Assembly (NCBI GenBank): GCA_014155875.1
Contig: JACEFZ010027953.1
Location: 124,001-188,000 of the forward strand
DNA length: 64,000 nt
Direction: 5' to 3'
From: Cepaea nemoralis
Taxonomy: Eukaryota; Mollusca; Gastropoda; Stylommatophora; Helicidae
The translations under genes and the position numbers were made by a program. The notes beneath the pieces are model-generated. The model searched no databases, had not been told where the DNA came from, and worked only from the letters and a program-made list of their open reading frames with translations. Positions 54,061 through 64,000 of this stretch are shown here, in pieces. How positions within the stretch are numbered: position 1 is the stretch's first letter; each line of letters begins with the position of its first letter.

Positions 54061-57000
54061 GCTAGATAGTTCATAGTGAGGTATCTTTAGTGAAATAAAA
54101 TACAGACATAGCCGTTAGATAGTTGTTAGTGACAGATAATTAGTGAAATAAAACACATACATCGCCGTGAGATAGTTGGTAGTGAGGTATCTTTAGTAAA
54201 ATAAAACACAGACATAGCCGTTAGATAGTTGGTAGTGAGGTATCTTTAGTGAACTACAACACAGACATAGCCGTTAGATAGTTGGTAGTGATGTATCTTT
54301 AGTGAAATAAAACACATCCATAGCCGTTAGATAGTTGATAGTGAGGTATCTTTAGTGAAATAAAACGCATACATAGCCGTTAGATAGTTGATAGTGAGGT
54401 ATCTTTAGTGAAATAAAACACAGACATAGCCGTTAGATAGTTGGTAGTGATGTATCTTTAGTGAAATAAAACACAGACATGGCCGTTAGATATTTGGTAG
54501 TGATGTATCTTTAGTGAAATAAAACACATACATAGCCGTTAGATAGTTGATAGTGAGGTATCTTTAGTGAAATAAAACACATACATAGCCGTTAGATAGT
54601 TGTTAGTGATGTATCTTTAGTGAAATAAAACACAGACATAGCCGTTAGATAGTTGATAGTGAGGTATCTTTAGTGAAATAAAACACAGACATAGCCGTTA
54701 GATAGTTGTTAGTGATGTATCTTTAGTGAAATAAAACACAGACATAGCCGTTAGATAGTTGATAGTGAGGTATCTTTAGTGAAATAAAACACAGACAATA
54801 GCCGTTAGATAGTTGTTAGTGATGTATCTTTAGTGAAATAAAACACAGACATAGCCGTTAGATAGTTGGTAGTGAGGTATCTTTAGTGAAATAAAACAGA
54901 CATAGCCGTTAGATAGTTGTTAGTGATGTATCTTTAGTGAAATAAAACACAGACATAGCCGTTAGATATTGGGTAGTGATGTATCATTTAGTGAAATAAA
55001 ACACAGACATAGCCGTTAGATAGTTGGTAGTGATGTATCTTTAGTGAAATAAAACACAGACATAGCCGTTAGATAGTTGTTAGTGATGTATCTTTAGTGA
55101 AATAAAACACAGACATAGCCGTTAGATAGTTGGTAGTGATGTATCTTTAGTGAAATAAAACACAGACATAGCCGTTAGATAGTTGGTAGTGAGTATCTTT
55201 AGTGAAATAAAACACAACATAGCCGTTAGATAGTTGGATAGTGAGGTATCTTTAGTGAAATAAAACACAGACATAGCCGTTAGATAGTTGGTAGTGATGT
55301 ATCTTTAGTGAAATAAAACACAGACATGGCCGTTAGATATTTGGTAGTGATGTATCTTTAGTGAAATAAAACACATACATAGCCGTTAGATAGTTGATAG
55401 TGAGGTATCTTTAGTGAAATAAAACAACATAGCCGTTAGATAGTTGTTAGTGATGTATCTTTAGTGAAATAAAACACAGACATAGCCGTTAGATAGTTGT
55501 TAGTGACAGATAATTAGTGAAATAAAACACAGACATAGCCGTTAGATAGTTGTTAGTGAGTATACTTTAGTGAAATAAAACACAGACATAGCCGTTAGAT
55601 AGTTGTTAGTGACAGATAATTAGTGAAATAAAACACATACATAGCCGTTAGATAGTTGTAGTAGGTATCTTTAGTGAAATAAAACACAGACATAGCCGTT
55701 AGATAGTTGGTAGTGAGTATCTTAGTGAAATAAAACACAGACATAGCCGTTAGATAGTTGTTAGTGATGTATCTTTAGTGAAATAAAACACAGACATAGC
55801 CGTTAGATAGTTGATAGTGAGGTATCTTTAGTGAAATAAAACACAGACATAGCCGTTAGATAGTTGTAGTGATGTATCTTTAGTGAAATAAAACACAGAC
55901 ATAGCCGTTAGATAGTTGTTAGTGAGATTTTAGTGAAATAAAACACAGACATAGCCGTTAGATAGTTGTTAGTGATGTATCTTTAGTGAAATAAAACACA
56001 GACATAGCCGTTAGATAGTTGGTAGTGATGATCTTTAGTAAATAAAACACAGACATGGCCGTTAGATAGTTGGTAGTGATGTATCTTTAGTGAAATAAAA
56101 CACAGACATAGCCGTTAGATAGTTGGTAGTGATGTATCTTTAGTGAAATAAAACACAGACATAGCCGTTAGATAGTTGGTAGTGATGTATCTTTAGTGAA
56201 ATAAAACACAGACATGGCCGTTAGATATTTGGTAGTGATGTATCTTTAGTGAAATAAAACACAGACATAGCCGTTAGATAGTTGGTAGTGAGGTATCTTT
56301 AGTGAAATAAAACAGACATAGCCGTTAGATAGTTGTTAGTGATGTATCTTTAGTGAAATAAAACACATACATAGCCGTTAGATAGTTGTTAGTGACAGAT
56401 AATTAGTGAAATAAAACACATACATAGCCGTTAGATAGTTGTTAGTGACAGATAATTAGTGAAATAAAACACAGACATAGCCGTTAGATAGTTGTTAGTG
56501 ACAGATAATTAGTGAAATAAAACACATACATAGCCGTTAGATAGTTGATAGTAAGGTATCTTTAGTGAAATAAAACACAGACATAGCCGTTAGATAGTTG
56601 GTAGTGATGTATCGTTAGTGAAATAAAACACATACATAGCCGTTAGATAGTTGTTAGTGATGTATCTTTAGTGAAATAAAACACATACATAGCCGTTAGA
56701 TAGTTGATAGTGAGGTATCTTTAGTGAAATAAAACACAGACATAGCCGTTAGATAGTTGTTAGTGATGTATCTTTAGTGAAATAAAACACAGACATAGCC
56801 GTTAGATAGTTGTTAGTGACAGATAATTAGTGAAATAAAACACAGACATAGCCGTTAGATAGTTGGTAGTGAGGTATCTTTAGTGAAATAATACACAGAC
56901 ATAGCCGTTAGATAGTTGGTAGTGACAGATAATTAATTAAATAAAACACATACATAGCCGTTAGATAGTTGGTAGTGAGGTATCTTTAATGAAATAAAAC

Positions 57001-57151
57001 ACAGACATAGCCGTTAGATAGTTGGTAGTGAGGTATCTATAGTGAAATAAACCACAGACATAGCCGTTAGATAGTTGTTAGTGACAGATAATTAGTGAAA
57101 TAAAACACAGACATAGCCGTTAGATAGTTGATAGTGAGGTATCTTTAGTGA
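54061..57151. repeat. 53-bp satellite, left block
   Basis: About 58 tandem copies of a 53-bp unit containing tagccgttagatagttg, a variable middle and tagtgaaataaaacacagac. The main middle variants are gtagtgatgtatcttt, atagtgaggtatcttt and ttagtgacagataatt. A few copies have one-base indels. It starts right at the hAT MITE and is interrupted by LINE D at 57152. Confidence 0.97.
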
Positions 57152-57157
57152 TCTTTT

Positions 57158-58438
57158 AGTATCTATGATGTCAAGAATAAGTTCTATGAGGACCTGCACA
57201 ATGTATTAACATCTGTTCCCAAAGGAGACAAACTTATACTCCTTGGGGATGTCAATGCCAGAGTAGGCACGGACACCACCTCTTGGAGTGGCATTATTGG
57301 AAAGCATGGAGTCGGAAATTGTAACAGCAATGGACTCCGCCTCCTTCAGACATGTGCCGAACATGATCTCCTGATTACGAACACAATTTTCCGTCTCCCC
57401 ATGAGAAATAGGACATCCTGGATGCACCCTCGCTCGAAACACTGGCACCTCATTGACTATGTCATCGTCAGGAGGAGTGACAGACAAGACGTTCGAGTGA
57501 CAAAATCCATGTGTGGTGCCGAATGTTGGACAGACCATCGTCTCATTGTCTCGAAAATGAACATCCACATAAGGCCACCACGACGTCCTCAAGGGGCAAA
57601 AATGCAAACAAAGCTAAATGTCACCCGCCTAAACAGCAAGAAAATGCAGCAGTCTTTTGAAAATATGCTGGAAGACCGCCTCAAGCCCAATGCTGAAGCT
57701 AAACAGGATACAGAAACAGAATGGAGAGCCCTAAAGGACACGATTTACAACACTGCTATGGAAATCCTGGGTCCAGCCCCCCGAAAGCATAAAGACTGGT
57801 TTGATGAAAATTCCGAAGACATCAACCAATTGCTGGCCGAGAAACATCTTCTCCTCAAGGCACATTTGAATGACCCAAAGTCAACATCAAAAAAAGATGC
57901 TTTCAAGAACATTCAGAGAGTAGTGCAGCAGAAACTTCGGCACATGCGGGACTCCTGGCTGAGCAGCAAAGCTGATGAAATTCAGGGCTTTGCTGACAGA
58001 CACGATATGAAAAACTTCTACGACTCACTGAAAGCGGTCTATGGTCCTTCATCACCAGGCATAGTTCCCCTCCTCAGTGCAGACGGGGGAACATTGGTCA
58101 CCGATAAGAAAGAAATCCTCCAACGCTGGGCAGAGCATTTCAGCAAAATCTTAAATGCAACTTCCTTCTTCGATGATGAAACCATCAATTGCCTTCCTCA
58201 AGTTCCCACCAATGAGACTCTTGATGACCTGCCAACCATAGTGGAAATAAACAAAGCCATCCAGCAACTCTCCAGCGGCAAGGCACCTGGTCCTGACTCC
58301 ATCCCAGCAGAGATATACAAGGCAGGTGGGCCGGTCCTAACAGAGCAGCTTCACCAAGTCTTCACAAACATATGGATGAACGAGACCATGCCACAAGATT
58401 TTAAGGAACGCGTCAATAGTCCACCTTTACAAACGTAA
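57158..58438 (+). pseudogene. LINE D ORF, first part: endonuclease C-half and start of RT
   Basis: The frame is open from the truncation point, although the first ATG is at 57401. It shows LLGDVNARVGTDTTSW (the DxN motif), HWHLIDYVIVRRSD and CWTDHRLIVSKM (the DH motif) of the AP-like endonuclease. A linker of about 170 residues follows, then GKAPGPDSIPAEIYKAGG and MPQDFKE of the RT N-terminus. The frame is lost at about 58407 by what looks like one extra A in ggaacgcg; the next frame continues the RT without gap. The N-terminal endonuclease half is missing. Confidence 0.9.
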
Positions 58439-58439
58439 A

Positions 58440-60023
58440 GGAAACCGCCAATCCTGTGACAACCACCGAGGCATCTCCTTGCTTTCAATTGCAGGGAAGA
58501 TACTCGCCAGAATTCTTCTCAATCGCCTCACAGCCCATCTCGATCAAGGTCTTCTTCCTGAGAGTCAATGTGGCTTCAGAAAAGAACGTGGAACTGTTGA
58601 CATGATTTTCGCTGCAAGGCAGCTGCAAGAGAAATGTCAGGAACAGAACTGCGAAATGTTCTCCACTTTCATTGACCTTACCAAGGCTTTTGATACAGTC
58701 AGCAGAGAAGGACTGTGGAAGATTATGGCAAAATATGGCTGTCCACGAAAGTTTGTCCAAATAGTGCGGCTATTTCATGACGGCATGCAGGCAAGAGTAC
58801 AGGAAAATGGTGAGCTGTCTGAACCCTTTCCTGTCACCAATGGAGTGAAGCAAGGATGTGTCCTGGCACCAACATTGTTCAGCCTCATGTTTTCAGCCAT
58901 GTTGATGAATGCCTTCGAGAACGACGACATTGGAATAGACATCAACTACCGTATGGATGGAAAGTTATTCAATCTCAGAAGGCTGAAAGCTAAAACCAAA
59001 ATTGACAGCGGCACCGTCAGAGAGCTCCTGTTTGCTGATGATTGCGCTCTATACGCCAACTCAGAGGCGGACATGCAACATAATGTTTCAGCTTTCTCAC
59101 ATGCCTGTGCCAACTTTGGGCTCAATATCAACTTGGAGAAGACTGTAGTTATGTACCAGCCAGCTCCAGGGAATAATCACACTTTGCCGAATATCAAAGT
59201 GAATGATCATAGACTAAGTGTTGTGGACAAATTTACCTATCTTGGCAGCACCCTGTCACAAGCTGCCACAATCGATGACGAAGTGAATGCAAGAATCTCC
59301 AAGGCCAGTGCAGCCTTTGGCAGACTGTACAAGAATGTATGGGACAGAACTGGAATAAGCCTGCAAACAAAGCTAAAAGTCTACAAAGCAGTTGTATTAT
59401 CCACACTGCTATATGCTTGTGAAACCTGGACTGTTTATCAGCGACACGCTAGGAAATTAAACCACTTCCACACAGTCTGCCTAAGGAAGCTACTGAAGAT
59501 TAAATGGCAAGACAAGATTCCAGACACTGAAGTCCTAGAAAGAGCATCCATGCCCAGTATCCACACTCTACTGATGAAGAATCAGATTCGCTGGGCTGGT
59601 CACTTGACTCGCATGCCAGATCACAGGCTCCCTAAACGAATTTTTTACAGCGAACTGCGTTGTGGTAAACGCTCCCAAGGTGGCCAAAGGAAACGTTTTA
59701 AAGACACTCTGAAAATTTCACTGAATGCTTTTGGAATTCATCATGACACATGGGAGGCTGCAGCCAGAGACCGAAATTCGTGGCGTGCATCATTGCGCAA
59801 AGGTGCAGTCATATGTGAGGCAACCAGGACTGCAAGAGCTGTGAAGAAAAGGCAGGACAGAAAAACCACTGCAGGAAATCCTCCTCCAGAGACGTCAAGC
59901 ATTCTTTGTCCACATTGTCAAAGAACATTTCGAGCCAAAATAGGCCTTATCAGCCATCTTAGAACCCACGGCTCCACACCTTCAACCCCACTGGATGAAA
60001 TGAATGGTCATCATCATTCTTGA
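58440..60023 (+). pseudogene. LINE D ORF, second part: reverse transcriptase and C2H2 finger
   Basis: The RT continues at about 58411 in this frame (first ATG 58479). Landmarks in order: NHRGISLLSIAGKILARIL, GFRKERGTVDMIFAARQL, FIDLTKAFDTVSREGLW, GVKQGCVLAPTLFS, the catalytic LLFADDCALYA, FTYLGSTLSQ, VLSTLLYACETWTVY and IRWAGHLTRMPDHRLPKR. The end is CPHCQRTFRAKIGLISHLRTH, a classical C-X2-C-X12-H-X3-H finger, then a stop at 60023. Apart from the 5' truncation and one frameshift the protein-coding part is undamaged, which indicates a young insertion. Confidence 0.93.
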
Positions 60024-60040
60024 TGGACAAACAACACAAC

Positions 60041-61812
60041 ATCTTTAGTGAAATAAAACGCATACATAGCCGTTAGATAGTTGATAGTGATGTATCTTTA
60101 GTGAAATACAACACATACATAGCCGTTAGATAGTTGTTAGTGATGTATCTTTAGTGAAATAAAACACAGACATAGCCGTTAGATAGTTGTTAGTGATGTA
60201 TCTTTAGTGAAATAAAACACAGACATAGCCGTTAGATAGTTGTTAGTGACAGATAATTAGTGAAATAAAACACAGACATAGCCGTTAGATAGTTGTTAGT
60301 GACAGATAATTAGTGAAATAAAACACAGACATAGCCGTTAGATAGTTGTTAGTGATGTATCTTTAGTGAAATAAAACACATACATAGCCGTTAGATAGTT
60401 GATAGTGAGGTATCTTTAGTGAAATAAAACGCATACATAACCGTTAGATAGTTGATAGTGAGGTATCTTTAGTGAAATACAACACAGACATAGCCGTTCG
60501 ATAGTTGGTAGTGATGTATCTTTAGTGAAATAAAACACATACATAGCCGTTAGATAGTTGATATCTTTAGTGAAATAAAACACATACATAGCCGTTAGAT
60601 AGTTGATAGTGAGGTATCTTTAGTGAAATAAAACACATACATAGCCGTTAGATAGTTGATAGTGATGTATCTTTAGTGAAATAAAACACAGACATAGCCG
60701 TTAGATAGTTGTTAGTGACAGATAATTAGTGAAATAAAACACAGACATAGCCGTTAGATAGTTGTTAGTGATGTATCTTTAGTGAAATAAAACACAGACA
60801 TAGCCGTTAGATAGTTGTTAGTGACAGATAATTAGTGAAATAAAACACAGACATAGCCGTTAGATAGTTGGTAGTGAGGTATCTTTAGTGAAATAATACA
60901 CAGACATAGCCGTTAGATAGTTGGTAGTGACAGATAATTAATTGAATAAAACACATACATAGCCGTTAGATAGTTGGTAGTGAGGTATCTTTAATGAAAT
61001 ACAACACAGACATAGCCGTTAGATAGTTGGTAGTGAGGTATCTATAGTGAAATAAAACACAGACATAGCCGTTAGATAGTTGTTAGTGACAGATAATTAG
61101 TGAAATAAAACACAGACATAGCCGTTAGATAGTTGGTAGTGAGGTATCTTTAGTGAAATAAAACACATACATAGCCGTTAGATAGTTGTTAGTGACAGAT
61201 AATTAGTGAAATAAAACACAGACATAGCCGTTAGATAGTTGGTAGTGAGGTATCCTTAGTGAAATAAAACACAGACATAGCCGTTAGATAGTTGGTAGTG
61301 ACAGATAATTAATTAAATAAAACACATACATAGCCGTTAGATAGTTGGTAGTGAGGTATCTTTAGTGAAATAAAACACAGACATAGCCGTTAGATAGTTG
61401 TTAGTGACAGATAATTAGTGAAATAAAACACAGACATAGCCGTTAGATAGTTGGTAGTGAGGTATCTTTAGTGAAATAAAACACAGACATAGCCGTTAGA
61501 TAGTTGGTAGTGAGGTATCTTTAGTGAAATAAAACACAGACATAGCCGTTAGATAGTTGGTAGTGAGGTATCTTTAATGAAATAAAACACAGACATAGCC
61601 GTTAGATAGTTGGTAGTGAGGTATCTATAGTAAAATAAAACACAGACATAGCCTATAGATAGTTGGTAGTGACAGATAATTAGTGAAATAAAACACAGAC
61701 ATAGCCGTTAGATAGTTGGTAGTGAGGTATCTTTAGTGAAATAAAATACCGACATAGAAGTTAGATAGTTGGTAGTGAGGTATCTTTAGTGAAACAAAAT
61801 ACCGAATAAAAG
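60041..61812. repeat. 53-bp satellite, right block
   Basis: Continuation of the array after LINE D, about 33 units. Marker variants (aataatac, attaattgaata, ctttaatgaaa, tctatagtgaa) occur in the same order as at 56885-57045, which shows a duplicated multi-unit block. The last units (from about 61740) diverge before the mariner derivative. Confidence 0.97.
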
Positions 61813-61817
61813 TTAGA

Positions 61818-62244
61818 TGGTTAAGGATGTCAATAGTGTTCAGTACGTGACATCACAGTGCAGACGAACACGGTGACGTCATAAGGACAGCTAAAAGATG
61901 GTTGCCCGATTTTAACATGCACCAAAATGAAGCAGCGTTCTGTTTTTGATCAGTCAAGGGGTAACGCTTATAGACATGCATCGGCGAATGAAGGTCCAGT
62001 ATAGTGATGCATGCTTGTCAGCCCAGCAAGTGTATGAGTGGAGTAGTAAGTTTGAAGGGGTACAGCAGGTGGTGCATGCATGGTTACCCAAGCGACGAAG
62101 AGAATTTGTTTATACAAGAATCCAAGCATTTAATCGGCGCTCAAGAACTTGCATTGAACGCAATGGTGACTTTACTTTTTCAGAATATATTCAGCTAAAA
62201 ACAAAAACAAAAACATGTAGGTCTTCATTTGAATCACCCTCGTA
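61818..62244 (+). mobile_element. Mariner derivative 2, core deleted in-line, left end missing
   Basis: The 5' UTR (gttcagtacgtgacatcaca, gtgcagacgaacac) matches derivative 1. An N-terminal DNA-binding part (ISQGVTLIDMHRRMKVQYSD, QQVYEWSSKFEG, after one frame change near 61945) passes directly into the C-terminal part (VQQVVHAW, then RTCIERNGDF). Everything between, including the DDD catalytic core, is gone. The right inverted repeat ends ccctcgta at 62244. The left end is lost at the satellite border. Confidence 0.8.
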
Positions 62245-62249
62245 TTTAC

Positions 62250-62550
62250 GGCAGATCACTTATGTCACCGGAGAAAAGAACCCACACCCAAATTCCGTAA
62301 ACTGTAAACAGCGCCAAAGTGCTCATTTTCAATGCTAGCTAAATTAGAGTGTAAGGTTAGGATTTTACGAACGAGAAAGCCACAAATGAAGATGGATAGA
62401 GTTATTTCACAAACGCTTGCAGATACAAGTATGTCGCCATGAAGACCAAAATGGAACACGACCGGAAACAGAAGTGCATTGCAAGGGGTGTTAACAGCTA
62501 AAAGTGCAGTAAATCTACATAACGATATGCAAATAGAGCTGTTACACATG
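62250..62550. other. No recognisable feature
   Basis: Short spacer between the mariner derivative and the tetranucleotide arrays. It has small ORFs without motifs. Confidence 0.5.
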
Positions 62551-62553
62551 TGA

Positions 62554-62825
<272 letters not shown>

Positions 62826-64000
62826 TCTCGGTCGGTCTATCCGTCGGTGGGTCGGTCTGTCGTGGGTCGGTCGGTCGGTGGGTCGGTCGGTCGGTCCCTC
62901 GGCCGGTCCCACGGCCGGTCGGTGGGTCGGTGGGTAGGTCGGTGTGTCGGTCGGTGGGTCGGTCGGTCGGTTGGTCGGTCGATCGGTCGGTGGGTAGGTC
63001 AGTCGATCCGTCGTTGGGTCGGTCGGTCGGTCGCTGGGTCGGTCGATGGGTCGGTCGGTGGGTCGGTCTGTCCCTCGGCCGGTCGGTCGGTGGCTCGGTC
63101 GGTCGGTGGTTCGGTGGGTAGGTCGGTCGATCCATCGGTGGGTCGGTCGGTCGGTGGGTCGGTAAGTGGGTCGGTCGCTGGGTAGGTCGGTCGGGCGGTC
63201 GGTCGGTCTGTGGGTAGGTCGGTCGATCCGTCGGTGTGTTGGTGGGTCGGTGGGTGGGTTGGTCGGTCTATGGTCGGTCGCTGGGTCGCTCGGTCGGTCG
63301 GTCGCTCGGTCGATCGGTCGGTCGGTTGGTGGGTCGGTCGGGCGGTCGGTCGGTCGGTGGGTAGGTCGGTCGATCCGTCGGTGGGTCAGTCGGTCGGTCG
63401 GTATCTGGGTCGGTCGGTTGGTCGGTGGATCGGTCGGTCGATCGCTGGATCGGTCGTTCGGTCGGTGGGTCGGTCGTTCGGTCGGTGGGTGGGTGAGTCG
63501 GTGGGTCGGTGAGTCGGTCGGTCGATCGGAAGGTGGGTCGGTGGGTCGATCGGTCGGTCGGTCGGTCGGTCGGTCCGTGGATCGGTTGGCCGGTTGGTAG
63601 GCCGGTCGGTCGGTCAGTCGGTCGGTCGATCGGTCGGTCGGTGGGCGGGTCGGTTGGTGGGTAGGTCGGTCGATCCGTCGGTGGGTCAGTCGGTCGGTCG
63701 GTATCTGGGTCGGTCGGTTGGTCGATGGATCGGTCGGTCGATCGCTGGATCGGTCGTTCGGTCGGTGGGTCGGTCGGTGGGTCGGTCGTTCGGTCGGTGG
63801 GTGGGTGAGTCGGTGGGTCGGTGAGTCGGTCGGTCGATCGGACGGTGGGTCGGTGGGTCGATCGGTCTGTCGGTCGGTCGGTCGGTCCGTGGATCGGTTG
63901 GCCGGTTGGTGGGCCGGTCGGTCGGTCGGTCGGTCAGTCGGTCGGTCGATCGGTCGGTCGGTGGGCGGGTCGGTCGGTCGGTCGGTCGGTCACTCGGTCG
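62826..64000. repeat. (TCGG)n degenerate array with a 300-bp higher-order repeat, running off the window
   Basis: The core tetranucleotide is tcgg/ggtc with gggt, gatc and ctcg variants. Sixty bases from 63361 are identical to those from 63661, and similarity continues beyond, so a 300-bp block was duplicated. CpG occurs about every four bases. The array is cut by the window end. The Gly/Arg/Ser/Val ORFs here are artefacts. Confidence 0.95.

Larger units (their letters stand above)
57152..60040 (+). mobile_element. LINE D, 5'-truncated, inserted in the 53-bp satellite
   Basis: 2,889 bp bounded by the 11-bp duplication atctttagtga (57141-57151 and 60041-60051), which is satellite sequence. 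It begins within the endonuclease and runs through RT to a C2H2 finger and a short tail (ggacaaacaacacaac). It is the same general type as LINE A, but a distinct family. A 3' fragment of it lies at 45144-45315. Confidence 0.95.

Noticed and set aside
54061..57151. CRISPR-like or repeat-spacer structure with variable middle
   Set aside because: The variable middle has only a few recurring variants and no unique spacers; it is a satellite.

Overview
The window is animal (metazoan) nuclear DNA made almost entirely of mobile elements and tandem repeats. There is no prokaryotic gene organisation. The combination of APE-type LINEs, Pol III-type tRNA-derived SINEs, mariner and hAT derivatives, a Helitron-like element and a Ty3/gypsy-type LTR element points to an invertebrate; a mollusc, perhaps a cephalopod, is a guess from general repeat style and is not proven here. 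No complete host gene was found. The best hint of one is a 106-bp candidate transmembrane exon on the minus strand at 12212-12317, with a decayed tandem copy near 12.9 kb.

Layout. 0.45-4.43 kb: an apparently full-length LINE (family A, minus) with a 12-bp target-site duplication. 5.3-9.5 kb: two minisatellites (26-bp and 23-bp units) that share a core. 9.9-13.3 kb: four tRNA-type SINE copies from three families, LINE debris and the candidate exon. 13.4-15.5 kb: a decayed LINE 3' region (minus) containing a near-perfect 23-bp array of about 1.06 kb. 16.47-24.53 kb: copy 1 of an 8.07-kb segment (LINE B of RTE type, LINE C with RNase H, Helitron 5' end, polypyrimidine tract). 24.53-about 40.6 kb: copy 2 of the same segment, with an 8,009-bp LTR retrotransposon inserted at 31282-39290. 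Copy 1 preserves the empty insertion site. 41.0-41.5 kb: reiterated Helitron 3' ends. 42-48 kb: mariner derivative, coreless LINE A derivative carrying a SINE, LINE fragments, another SINE and a 20-bp array. 48.8-50.2 kb: an unclassified region. 51.7-52.1 kb: a GA tract. 53.7-61.8 kb: a hAT-type MITE at the edge of a 53-bp satellite that is interrupted by LINE D. 61.8-62.2 kb: a second mariner derivative. 62.55 kb to the end: tetranucleotide arrays.

How the parts relate. The elements are nested: SINE in LINE A remnant, LTR element in Helitron in duplicated segment, LINE D in satellite. Target-site duplications give relative ages. The LTR element is the most informative. Its LTRs differ at only two positions, yet its pol is gutted, and the remaining domains lie in the order protease, integrase, reverse transcriptase, RNase H. 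That order is unusual for Ty3/gypsy and resembles the Gmr1 lineage. The 8-kb duplication may be a true tandem duplication, or two haplotypes wrongly joined end to end by the assembler.
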